A stretch of 5,180 nt of DNA from Peptococcaceae bacterium (GTDB lineage Bacteria > Bacillota > DSM-12270 > Thermacetogeniales > Thermacetogeniaceae): the NCBI GenBank assembly GCA_003132605.1, contig PKYJ01000149.1:13213-18392 (forward strand), written 5' to 3'. The notes beneath the pieces are model-generated. The model was given only the letters and a program-made list of their open reading frames with translations. It was not told the DNA's origin and did not search any database. Position numbers and translations under genes: made by a program. Positions within the stretch are counted from its first letter, which is position 1. Each line of letters starts with the position of its first letter. Shown piece by piece: positions 1 to 4,896 of the stretch.

Positions 1-70
1 TGCTTGAGGGTGCTTATTGTTTGGGCCGCTCAGGAGGCATACTGCCCACGGTATAATCAGGGCATGCCTG

Positions 71-97
71 ACATAATCATGAAGGAGGACATACCGC
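71..97 (+). promoter_or_regulatory. Weak candidate sigma-E promoter for yabP
   Basis: A -35-like ACATAAT at 71-77 and a -10-like CATACCGC at 90-97 resemble the mother-cell sigma-E pattern (KMATATT, then CATACAMT). The spacer is 12 bases, slightly shorter than the usual 13-15, and the last three -10 positions match poorly. yabP and yabQ are known sigma-E genes in B. subtilis, which is the main reason to look here. A sigma-A-like TATAAT at 52-57 has no convincing -35 partner. The rest of 1-129 shows no recognised gene. Confidence 0.2.
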
Positions 98-129
98 AAC
101 CTTTTAGCTTTAGGCAGGGGGGAGTCGAG

Positions 130-408
130 ATGCCAGAGACGCAACACGAGTTGACCCTGACTGGGCGTTCCCGGTTGTCGGCCACCGGGGTGCTCCAGGT
201 AATCAGCTTCGATGATGGGGAGATTCTATTGGAGACTGAAATAGGTACCCTGGCGCTGCGCGGTGAAGAGATGAATATCACCCACCTTGATCTCACCGCC
301 GGGGAAATCGCCGTCCAGGGCTCCATCGCCGCAATGGAGTACCGGGAACAGCGAGGCAAGAAAATAAAAGAGAAGGGGAAGAATATCCTGGAACGCCTGA
401 TCAAATGA
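130..408 (+). CDS. yabP: Sporulation protein YabP
   Basis: This 92-residue protein matches the YabP family, whose B. subtilis member is about 100 residues long and is made in the mother cell under sigma-E. YabP is needed for efficient sporulation, but its biochemical role is not known. Residues 7-70 form the family's beta-rich core: LTLTGRSRLSATGV, then ISFDDGEILLETEIGTLALRG, then MNITHLDLTAGEIAVQG. The tail, residues 71-92, is a lysine- and arginine-rich helix. I chose the ATG at 130 because GGAG at 121-124 sits five bases upstream and the family motif begins just after it. The same frame stays open back to position 1, with a TTG at 4, but those extra 42 residues do not resemble the family. 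The stop codon overlaps the yabQ start, which indicates an operon and translational coupling. Confidence 0.93.
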   Translation: MPETQHELTLTGRSRLSATGVLQVISFDDGEILLETEIGTLALRGEEMNITHLDLTAGEIAVQGSIAAMEYREQRGKKIKEKGKNILERLIK

Positions 409-959
409 ACGCGACTGTATTGCAGGAATTTATGCTCCTCTTGATAGACCTCGCCATCGGCGTCGGGATCGGCCTCCTGTTCGACTGCTACCGTGTTCTC
501 AGGCAACTCCTCAGGCCAGGCTGGCTGGTAACCCAGTTGGCTGATTTTTTCTTTTGGGTCTGCTGTGCCCTGCTCTCCTTCCGGGTCTTCTTTGTAGTGA
601 CCGGCGGCGCGGTGAACCTCTACAGCATCCTGATCATTCCGATCGGGACGGTTCTCTACCTGAAGTCGGTCAGCCGGTCAGTGCAGAGGCCGCTGACACT
701 CATCTTCTACCAATTGGGCCGGCTCCTGGTCTTCCTCGTCCGGGCATTTTGCCACCTGATCCGGCTGCTCTGGCTGGTCATCACCCTCCCCTTCCGGGGG
801 TTGTGGTGGCTGGCACGCACCTGCCTACGGGTGGTATACGTGCTGCTGTGCATCCTGTGGCTGCCCGAAAAGCTGCTGCTACAGTGGTTATGGCGGGAGC
901 TCCGGGAGGGTTGGCGCAGTTTTGGCCGCTGGCTGCGCCGCATCCTGCATAGGAAGTAA
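405..959 (+). CDS. yabQ: Spore cortex biosynthesis protein YabQ
   Basis: This 184-residue hydrophobic protein is YabQ, a mother-cell membrane protein found around the forespore and required for cortex formation in B. subtilis. The N-terminal signature is clear: LQEFMLLLIDLAIGVGIGLLFDCYRVLRQL at residues 6-35, split here only by a membrane helix of about residues 8-26. A second hydrophobic span lies at about 47-66 and a third at about 69-87. Residues 105-160 are a further hydrophobic block (RLLVFLVRAF, LLWLVITLPF, VVYVLLCILWLP) and the tail (161-184) is rich in Trp and Arg. The ATG overlaps the yabP stop in an ATGA arrangement. A second ATG at 432 has AGGA just upstream, but starting there would remove part of the conserved N-terminus. 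No clear terminator follows the gene. Confidence 0.92.
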   Translation: MNATVLQEFMLLLIDLAIGVGIGLLFDCYRVLRQLLRPGWLVTQLADFFFWVCCALLSFRVFFVVTGGAVNLYSILIIPIGTVLYLKSVSRSVQRPLTLIFYQLGRLLVFLVRAFCHLIRLLWLVITLPFRGLWWLARTCLRVVYVLLCILWLPEKLLLQWLWRELREGWRSFGRWLRRILHRK

Positions 960-1018
960 TTTTTTTGGGAGATAAAGAAGGATTTTCTAGCCAAACATAG
1001 AATGATATTGTACATAAT

Positions 1019-1050
1019 TTATCCACAATATGTCCACAATTTGTGGACAA
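1019..1050. promoter_or_regulatory. Cluster of DnaA-box-like sites with an inverted repeat
   Basis: TTATCCACA at 1019-1027 is an exact match to the classical DnaA box (TTATNCACA). ATGTCCACA at 1030-1038 and, on the other strand, TTGTCCACA at 1042-1050 are close variants. The last two form a perfect inverted repeat: nine-base arms at 1031-1039 (TGTCCACAA) and 1041-1049 (TTGTGGACA) around a single T at 1040. The cluster ends 15 bases before the start codon of the small helix-turn-helix gene. It could bind DnaA as a transcription regulator, or be an operator for the adjacent small protein. It looks too small for a replication origin, and no dnaA or dnaN gene is near. The motif matches are direct; any binding is inference. 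Confidence 0.5.
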
Positions 1051-1065
1051 TCAGGTGAAGTATAG

Positions 1066-1293
1066 ATGCAACTGGAGATCCGCGGCGCTGAAAGGTTGAG
1101 TTTCAGGGAAAAACAGGCAGTTGTCCTCAAAGAGACCGGCCACAGCACCGAGGAGATCGCCAGGCAACTCGGTGTCAATACCGCCACGGTAGCCACGCTG
1201 CTGAGCCGGGCGCGGGCCAAGGGCTACCAGGCAGTGATCATCATCTCCACCAACCTCGGTCTGTTTGGCGGGGACACCGGCGAGGAGGCTTGA
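1066..1293 (+). CDS. Small sigma-region-4-like helix-turn-helix protein
   Basis: This 75-residue protein is mostly one DNA-binding domain. Residues 10-54 (RLSFREKQAVVL..., GHSTEEIARQLGVNTATVATLLSRARAKG) follow the sigma-70 region 4/LuxR pattern: a first helix with REKQAVVL, the turn-leading STEEIARQLGV, and a recognition helix TATVATLLSRARAK. It has no receiver domain, sigma region 2 or ligand-binding domain. The C-terminal 20 residues (YQAVIIISTNLGLFGGDTGEEA) include a short hydrophobic strand, perhaps for dimerisation. AGGTGA at 1053-1058 is a good ribosome binding site, seven bases from the ATG. The gene sits between yabQ and the divIC-like gene, which are adjacent in B. subtilis, and just after a DnaA-box-like palindrome. 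It could be a local repressor or activator. I do not recognise a named family member, and the target is unknown. Confidence 0.8.
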   Translation: MQLEIRGAERLSFREKQAVVLKETGHSTEEIARQLGVNTATVATLLSRARAKGYQAVIIISTNLGLFGGDTGEEA

Positions 1294-1300
1294 GTTAGCA

Positions 1301-1735
1301 ATGCGACAGAGCACAGCATTACGGCAAAAAGCAACCAGAACAGCCGTGAAAACCCCACAGCGCCGTTCCAGGCGTGCCCGGCGGGGACCCGGCACTGCCG
1401 GTACCCATAATCTATGGAAGCGTCGGGCGTTTTTTCTGGGGCTGGCCGCAGTACTTCTCTGCGCATTTTTCCTGCCTCTGCAGATCAAGACCTGGATGCT
1501 GCAGTCGGAGCTTGGCCAGCTTCAGAACAAGAAGCAGGCGCTGCTTCTCCAGCAGCAGCAGATCCAACAGCAGATCGGGTATTATAGCAGTGATAACTAC
1601 GTAGAGGAAGCGGCACGCCAGGACCTGGGCCTGGTGAAGCCCGGAGAGGACCTGGTGCTGCCGGCCGCTCCCGGAGCGACCAAGCCGATGCCGAAGAACA
1701 ACCAAACCGGTATCGCCGGCCATTACGGCGATTAG
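1301..1735 (+). CDS. divIC: DivIC/FtsB-type septum formation initiator
   Basis: This 144-residue protein has the layout of the bitopic division proteins DivIC and FtsB, which join FtsL and DivIB/FtsQ at the septum. Residues 1-42 are a strongly basic cytoplasmic tail (RRSRRARR at 21-28). Residues 43-60 (AFFLGLAAVLLCAFFLPL) are the single membrane helix. Residues 62-94 are a Gln-rich coiled coil (SELGQLQNKKQALLLQQQQIQQQI). Residues 98-120 contain the family ending DNYVEEAARQDLGLVKPGEDLVL. About 24 extra residues, rich in Pro, Lys and Asn, follow. The ATG at 1301 is preferred because GAGGAGG at 1282-1288 lies upstream, though the 12-base spacing is long. In-frame codons extend back to 1265 inside the previous gene. 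Its position after yabQ, as in B. subtilis, supports DivIC over FtsL. Confidence 0.87.
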   Translation: MRQSTALRQKATRTAVKTPQRRSRRARRGPGTAGTHNLWKRRAFFLGLAAVLLCAFFLPLQIKTWMLQSELGQLQNKKQALLLQQQQIQQQIGYYSSDNYVEEAARQDLGLVKPGEDLVLPAAPGATKPMPKNNQTGIAGHYGD

Positions 1736-1755
1736 GGGCAGGGGGCTGCATCAAC

Positions 1756-2658
1756 ATGAAGGATGCCAACAACCAGTTTGCAGCAATAGACATCGGGACG
1801 AACTCAGTGCGGTTGCTGATCGCCAGGTTGCATAACCGGAAGTTGAAGCCTGAACTCAGGACGCTGCGGATGTGCCGCTTGGGAGAGGGAATGACCAGGG
1901 GAGAGGGCTTGCGGCCACAGGCCGTTGTCCGTACTCTGCAATCGCTGCAAGAATTCAGCAGCCTGCTGCGCCTCCACGGGGTTCGCCAGGTCAGGGCGGT
2001 GGCCACCAGTGCCGTCAGGGAAGCGCCGAATGCGGCGTTCTTTGTTGAGCAGGTGAGGTCACAGACAGGGCTGACGGTTAACGTGATCAGCGGCGAGGAG
2101 GAGGCCTATCTGAGCTTTCTCGGAGCCTGTCAGTCCCTGCCCGGGGTGAAGCAGGGCACGGTGGTGGATATCGGTGGAGGCAGCACCGAGTTCACCTTTC
2201 CATCCGGATCCGGGCACCCCGGTGCCCTGACCAGCCGCAGCATCCCTCTGGGCGCTGTCCGCCTTACCGAGCGACCGCTACTGCTATCGGAGATCCTGGC
2301 CAAACTGAAGCTCGCCCTCGAGGATCTCCAAGCCATGGGACCGGTCACCCTGATCGGGGTTGGAGGCACCATCACTACCTTGGCAGCCGTGGATCAGGCG
2401 CTGCCTACCTATGACCCGGAGCGGGTGCACGGCTACCGGCTGCCCCGGGCTGCAGTTGAGAGAATATTGTTTTTCCTGGCGACAAAGACTAACCAGGAAA
2501 GGAAGCAGATTTCCGGCCTGCAGCCAGAACGATCGGATATCATCGTAGCCGGTACCACCATTCTCTGGGCGATCCTCGGCAGCCTGGATGCAGAACAGAT
2601 AATCGTCAGTGAGGCCGATCTCCTGGACGGGATCATCCTCACCGGCTTACCGCGATGA
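1756..2658 (+). CDS. Ppx/GppA family phosphatase (short form)
   Basis: This 300-residue protein belongs to the Ppx/GppA branch of the actin-like ATPase superfamily, which hydrolyses inorganic polyphosphate or the gamma-phosphate of pppGpp. Visible motifs are AAIDIGTNSVRLLIA (residues 9-23, phosphate 1), ATSAVREAPN (83-92), the SGEEEAYLSF loop that carries the usual catalytic Glu (112-121), VVDIGGGSTEF (136-146, phosphate 2), IPLGAVRLTE (163-172) and LIGVGGTITTLAA (199-211). The length matches the two-domain form, without the C-terminal HD-like domain of the E. coli enzyme of about 500 residues, so domain III is naturally absent and not truncated. The ATG lies 20 bases after the divIC stop behind a purine run at 1741-1745, which suggests the same operon. 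Sequence alone does not separate exopolyphosphatase from guanosine pentaphosphatase, so I give no symbol. Confidence 0.92.
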   Translation: MKDANNQFAAIDIGTNSVRLLIARLHNRKLKPELRTLRMCRLGEGMTRGEGLRPQAVVRTLQSLQEFSSLLRLHGVRQVRAVATSAVREAPNAAFFVEQVRSQTGLTVNVISGEEEAYLSFLGACQSLPGVKQGTVVDIGGGSTEFTFPSGSGHPGALTSRSIPLGAVRLTERPLLLSEILAKLKLALEDLQAMGPVTLIGVGGTITTLAAVDQALPTYDPERVHGYRLPRAAVERILFFLATKTNQERKQISGLQPERSDIIVAGTTILWAILGSLDAEQIIVSEADLLDGIILTGLPR

Positions 2659-2691
2659 CGTAGCAGCAGTGATTCCAGTTCAATCGCAGAA

Positions 2692-2710
2692 GCCCGCGCC
2701 GCAAGCGGGC
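2692..2710 (+). other. GC-rich hairpin without a U-tract
   Basis: GCCCGC at 2692-2697 and GCGGGC at 2705-2710 can form a six-base-pair stem with a seven-base loop, 34 bases after the phosphatase stop. An overlapping perfect palindrome, CGGGCGCCCG at 2706-2715, could pair instead. No run of T follows, so this is not a standard intrinsic terminator. It may be a weak or factor-dependent terminator, or a stabilising 3' structure between the phosphatase and transporter genes. The rest of the 105-base gap shows only the transporter's ribosome binding site. Confidence 0.35.
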
Positions 2711-2763
2711 GCCCGGCACCCATGTTCGCTGCGCTCAATACTTAATGAAGGAGCCTGACACCC

Positions 2764-3216
2764 ATGCCCCTAGCCCCGCTCTCCCTGCTCCTGGCCCTGT
2801 TGGCAGGAATCACCATGGCACTCCAGGGCTCGCTCAATGCCATCCTCGGTAAGGCAGTTGGCCTGCTGGAAGCCACCTTCGTAGTGCACCTGGTGGGCAC
2901 GATCACCGTCGTGATGGCCATGTTGCTATTACGGTTGGGCAAGAACGGACTGAGCCAGATCGGACAGGCGCCCTGGTATGCAGTGCTGGGAGGGGTGCTG
3001 AGTGTACTGATCATCTACACAGTGGTCGCATCCATCTCCAAATTGGGTGTGGCCACTGCCACTACGGCGATCATCGTCGGGCAGGTCTCGACCGCGGTAA
3101 TCATCGACCACTTCGGGATGTTCGGGCTGAAGGAGATCCCCTTCACCTGGTGGAAGCTTGCAGGTATAACACTGCTCGCCACCGGAGCAAAGCTGATGCT
3201 GAACACCAACCATTAA
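2764..3216 (+). CDS. YdcZ/DUF606 family small membrane transporter (DMT superfamily)
   Basis: This 150-residue protein matches the YdcZ (DUF606) family, half-size members of the drug/metabolite transporter superfamily that probably work as dimers; substrates are mostly unknown. The signature is visible throughout: AGITMALQGSLNAILGKAVG (residues 14-33), EATFVVHLVGTITVV (36-50), APWYAVLGGVLSVLIIYTVV (69-88), SKLGVATATTAIIVGQVSTAVIIDHFGMFG (92-121, split by two helix ends) and KLAGITLLATGAKLML (131-146). About five membrane helices are expected, at roughly 5-24, 36-56, 73-90, 97-115 and 130-146. AAGGAG at 2748-2753 supports the ATG. The link to its sporulation neighbours is unclear and may be accidental. 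The stop codon lies one base from the stop of the converging mbl gene. Confidence 0.88.
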   Translation: MPLAPLSLLLALLAGITMALQGSLNAILGKAVGLLEATFVVHLVGTITVVMAMLLLRLGKNGLSQIGQAPWYAVLGGVLSVLIIYTVVASISKLGVATATTAIIVGQVSTAVIIDHFGMFGLKEIPFTWWKLAGITLLATGAKLMLNTNH

Positions 3217-3217
3217 T

Positions 3218-4249
3218 CTAAATGTTCCGGCGCAAAGCAATACTCTGGGCATTCTGCAGGATACCGAACATACCCAAAGCCTTGCCGGCGCCGAGGGCCA
3301 CGCAGGAGATCGGGTCATCCGCGATATGCACCGGAAGACCGGTCCGTTCCGTCAGCAGCATGTCGAAGCCGTGCAACAGGACACCGCCACCCGTCAGCAG
3401 AATCCCCTTGTCAACAATGTCTGCCGACAGTTCGGGCGGTGTGCGCTCCAATACCTCTTTTACGGAGCTCATCACCTGTTCCAGCGGTTCCTGAAGCGCC
3501 TGCAACACGATCGCGGAGGTGACGGTAACGGTTTTCGGAAGTCCGGAGAGCAGGTCCCGGCCCCGCACGTCCAACTCCTCGTTGGGGCCACGCTTCCCTT
3601 TTATGTAGGCGGTCCCAATGCTGATCTTCAATTCCTCTGCGGTTCGCTCTCCGATCATCAGGTTATACTCCTTTCGGATATGCCTGATTATCGCCTCGTC
3701 AAACTTGTCTCCACCGATTCGCAGCGACTTGGAGCAGACAATGCCGCCCAAGCTGAGGATAGCGATGTCGGTAGTGCCACCGCCTACGTCGATGACCATG
3801 TTCCCGCTAGCCTCGGAGATATCGACCCCGGCGCCCAGGGCTGCCGCCAGCGGCTCCTCAATCAGGTATGCCTGGCGAGCGCCAGCCTGGATTGCAGCCT
3901 GGCGGGCCGCCCGCTCCTCGACGCTGGTAACACCCGAGGGAATGCAGACCATGACCCGGGGGCGGAAAAAGAAGTGGCGCCCCACGGCCTTCTCTATGAA
4001 GTAGCGCAGCATCTTTTCGGTGACGTCATAATCGGCGATGACCCCTTCCCGCATGGGGCGCATGGCAATGATCGTCCCCGGCGTCCTCCCGAGCATCTGC
4101 CGGGCTTCTTCGCCAACCGCGATGATGTTTCCTGAGTCCCTCTCAATAGCGATGACCGAGGGCTCCTTCAGGACGATGCCCTTGCCCTTGACGTAAACAA
4201 GCACACTTGCAGTACCAAGATCAACCCCGATATCTTCCGCCCAAAACAT
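3218..4249 (-). CDS. mbl: MreB-family actin homologue Mbl
   Basis: This 343-residue bacterial actin organises peptidoglycan synthesis along the cylinder with the elongation machinery, at the inner face of the membrane. Its N-terminus MFWAEDIGVDLGTASVLVYVK lines up with B. subtilis Mbl (MFARDIGIDLGTANVLIHVK from memory, 333 residues), which fixes the start. Motifs: phosphate 1 at residues 6-17, the AVGEEARQMLGRTPG block at 44-58, RPMREGVIADYDVTE at 64-78, IEEP at 130-133, phosphate 2 VIDVGGGTTDIA at 152-163, GERTAEELK at 200-208, ERTPPELSADI at 268-278 and the adenosine motif LLTGGGVLLHG at 284-294. The position next to spoIIID, as in B. subtilis, separates Mbl from MreB. The ribosome binding site is poor: AAGGA lies about 13 bases from the ATG. 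Its stop is one base from the stop of the opposing transporter gene, with no room for a terminator. Confidence 0.94.
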   Translation of the reverse strand: MFWAEDIGVDLGTASVLVYVKGKGIVLKEPSVIAIERDSGNIIAVGEEARQMLGRTPGTIIAMRPMREGVIADYDVTEKMLRYFIEKAVGRHFFFRPRVMVCIPSGVTSVEERAARQAAIQAGARQAYLIEEPLAAALGAGVDISEASGNMVIDVGGGTTDIAILSLGGIVCSKSLRIGGDKFDEAIIRHIRKEYNLMIGERTAEELKISIGTAYIKGKRGPNEELDVRGRDLLSGLPKTVTVTSAIVLQALQEPLEQVMSSVKEVLERTPPELSADIVDKGILLTGGGVLLHGFDMLLTERTGLPVHIADDPISCVALGAGKALGMFGILQNAQSIALRRNI

Positions 4250-4356
4250 CTACTGTCGCCATTCCTTTCATTTTTACGTCTTGTCCCATCATAGGAGACA
4301 TTCCTCTTCGAAGAACATCACCATTCCTTAAAAAGAAAAAGCTCGCGTTACTGGTT

Positions 4357-4385
4357 GAATTCGACATATTTTAACGTTATCCTGC
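4357..4385 (-). promoter_or_regulatory. Candidate sigma-H promoter for mbl, overlapping a Spo0A-box core
   Basis: On the minus strand GCAGGATAA (4385-4377) and GTCGAATTC (4365-4357) are separated by 11 bases. This agrees with the sigma-H consensus RnAGGAwWW-N11/12-RnnGAATww at every defined position except the last, where C replaces A/T. The -10 region also contains TGTCGAA (4366-4360), a Spo0A-box core. Transcription would start near 4349, giving a leader of about 100 bases before mbl. The spoIIID terminator lies just upstream, so mbl needs a promoter of its own here. The sequence match is direct; use by sigma-H and Spo0A is inference. Confidence 0.45.
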
Positions 4386-4417
4386 ATGTCTTTCTGCTAT
4401 TTCCCTTGCCTGCAGTT

Positions 4418-4439
4418 AAAATCTTATCAAAATCTTATC
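4418..4439. repeat. Two tandem copies of an 11-base A/T-rich repeat
   Basis: AAAATCTTATC occurs at 4418-4428 and again at 4429-4439, directly joined, and a third copy may begin in the A run at 4440. On the minus strand this follows the U-tract of the spoIIID terminator, reading TTGATAAGATT twice. It may be slippage in an AT-rich spacer or a binding site upstream of the mbl promoter. No function is recognised. Confidence 0.6.
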
Positions 4440-4467
4440 AAAAAGAAGGGGCTCGCCTTTGCGAGCC
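4440..4467 (-). terminator. Intrinsic terminator of spoIIID
   Basis: Read on the minus strand, GGCTCGC (4467-4461), the loop AAAG (4460-4457) and GCGAGCC (4456-4450) form a perfect seven-base-pair stem. After two C the T-rich run TTCTTTTT follows. The stem begins two bases after the spoIIID stop codon, so spoIIID is separated from mbl transcriptionally, at least in part. Confidence 0.88.
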
Positions 4468-4469
4468 TT

Positions 4470-4718
4470 TCATCCCCCACGATACTTCTTGCGCGTCGCC
4501 TCTCCCCCGCGAATGTGACGCTCGGCTTTGTTGAGTTCCAGGATACTGCGCACCTTTGAAGCCAATTTCCCGTCGACTCTTGGTAGCCTCTCCGTAACAT
4601 CCTTGTGCACCGTGCTTTTACTGACGTCAAAAACTTGAGCGGCCTGTCGGACAGTGGCTGACGACTCCAGAATATAACTGCTTACCTCCATAACCCGGCG
4701 GCGGATGTATTCTTGCAT
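4470..4718 (-). CDS. spoIIID: Mother-cell sporulation regulator SpoIIID
   Basis: This 82-residue DNA-binding protein turns mother-cell sigma-E genes up or down and helps the switch to sigma-K. It matches SpoIIID along its length: the N-terminal helix QEYIRRRVMEVSSYILES (residues 2-19), the helix-turn-helix TVRQAAQVFDVSKSTVHKDVTERLP (22-46), with the family-specific SKSTVHKD, and the basic C-terminal stretch ERHIRGGEATRKKY (66-79) that helps grip DNA. The B. subtilis protein is about 93 residues; the shorter tail here removes only the variable end. GGAGG at 4729-4725, six bases before the ATG, supports the start. A terminator lies immediately downstream. The gene lies between spoIID and mbl, close to the B. 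subtilis order. Confidence 0.96.
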   Translation of the reverse strand: MQEYIRRRVMEVSSYILESSATVRQAAQVFDVSKSTVHKDVTERLPRVDGKLASKVRSILELNKAERHIRGGEATRKKYRGG

Positions 4719-4751
4719 CGCAATCCTCCCCTGGTCCAGGTTTCTCTTTCA

Positions 4752-4780
4752 TTTATATGAGCGCCGCCAGGCCAAAAAGA
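4752..4780 (-). promoter_or_regulatory. Candidate sigma-E promoter of spoIIID
   Basis: On the minus strand TCTTTTT (4780-4774) and CATATAAA (4759-4752) are separated by 14 bases. They match the sigma-E elements KMATATT at 5 of 7 and CATACAMT at 6 of 8 positions, with the preferred spacing. The -10 lies about 34 bases before the spoIIID start. spoIIID is a sigma-E gene in B. subtilis, which supports the call. No better promoter is seen between the spoIID terminator and spoIIID. Confidence 0.5.
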
Positions 4781-4851
4781 CTAGAGGACAGGCCATAGGG
4801 AGCCAAGGGATATTTTGTCTGAGGAAAGATCCTGCTGCGATACTACATTTG

Positions 4852-4872
4852 AAAAAAATGCCCCAAGAGGGC
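4852..4872 (-). terminator. Probable intrinsic terminator of spoIID
   Basis: On the minus strand GCCC (4872-4869) pairs with GGGC (4863-4860), and a T-G pair inside leaves a three-base loop. One A and then seven T (4858-4852) follow. The stem is short, four Watson-Crick pairs plus one wobble, but the T run is good. It lies 25 bases after the spoIID stop, so spoIIID is probably transcribed separately. Confidence 0.6.
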
Positions 4873-4896
4873 GCGCAATTTGCCATATCTTGCATC

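Noticed and set aside
82..88. Strong Shine-Dalgarno AAGGAGG
   Set aside because: No ATG, GTG or TTG lies at a workable distance downstream that opens a convincing frame, so it is probably chance or part of an AT-poor spacer.
4..129. In-frame upstream extension of yabP from a TTG start
   Set aside because: It has no ribosome binding site, the added residues do not resemble YabP, and the ATG at 130 has GGAG at a good distance.
554..952. Second plus-strand frame inside yabQ
   Set aside because: It is a Pro/Ala/His-rich out-of-frame translation of GC-rich DNA and shows no recognised motif.
1019..1050. Replication origin
   Set aside because: There are only three boxes, no clear AT-rich unwinding element beyond a short stretch, and no dnaA or dnaN nearby.
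1051..1488. Minus-strand open frame across the HTH and divIC genes
   Set aside because: It has no family resemblance and overlaps two well-supported plus-strand genes with ribosome binding sites.
2692..2715. Intrinsic terminator after the Ppx/GppA gene
   Set aside because: The stem is GC-rich but no T run follows, so it is reported only as a hairpin.
3326..4135. Long open frame on the plus strand opposite mbl
   Set aside because: mbl on the other strand is an unmistakable actin-family protein; the antisense frame is low in recognisable protein features and is a by-product of GC-rich codon use.
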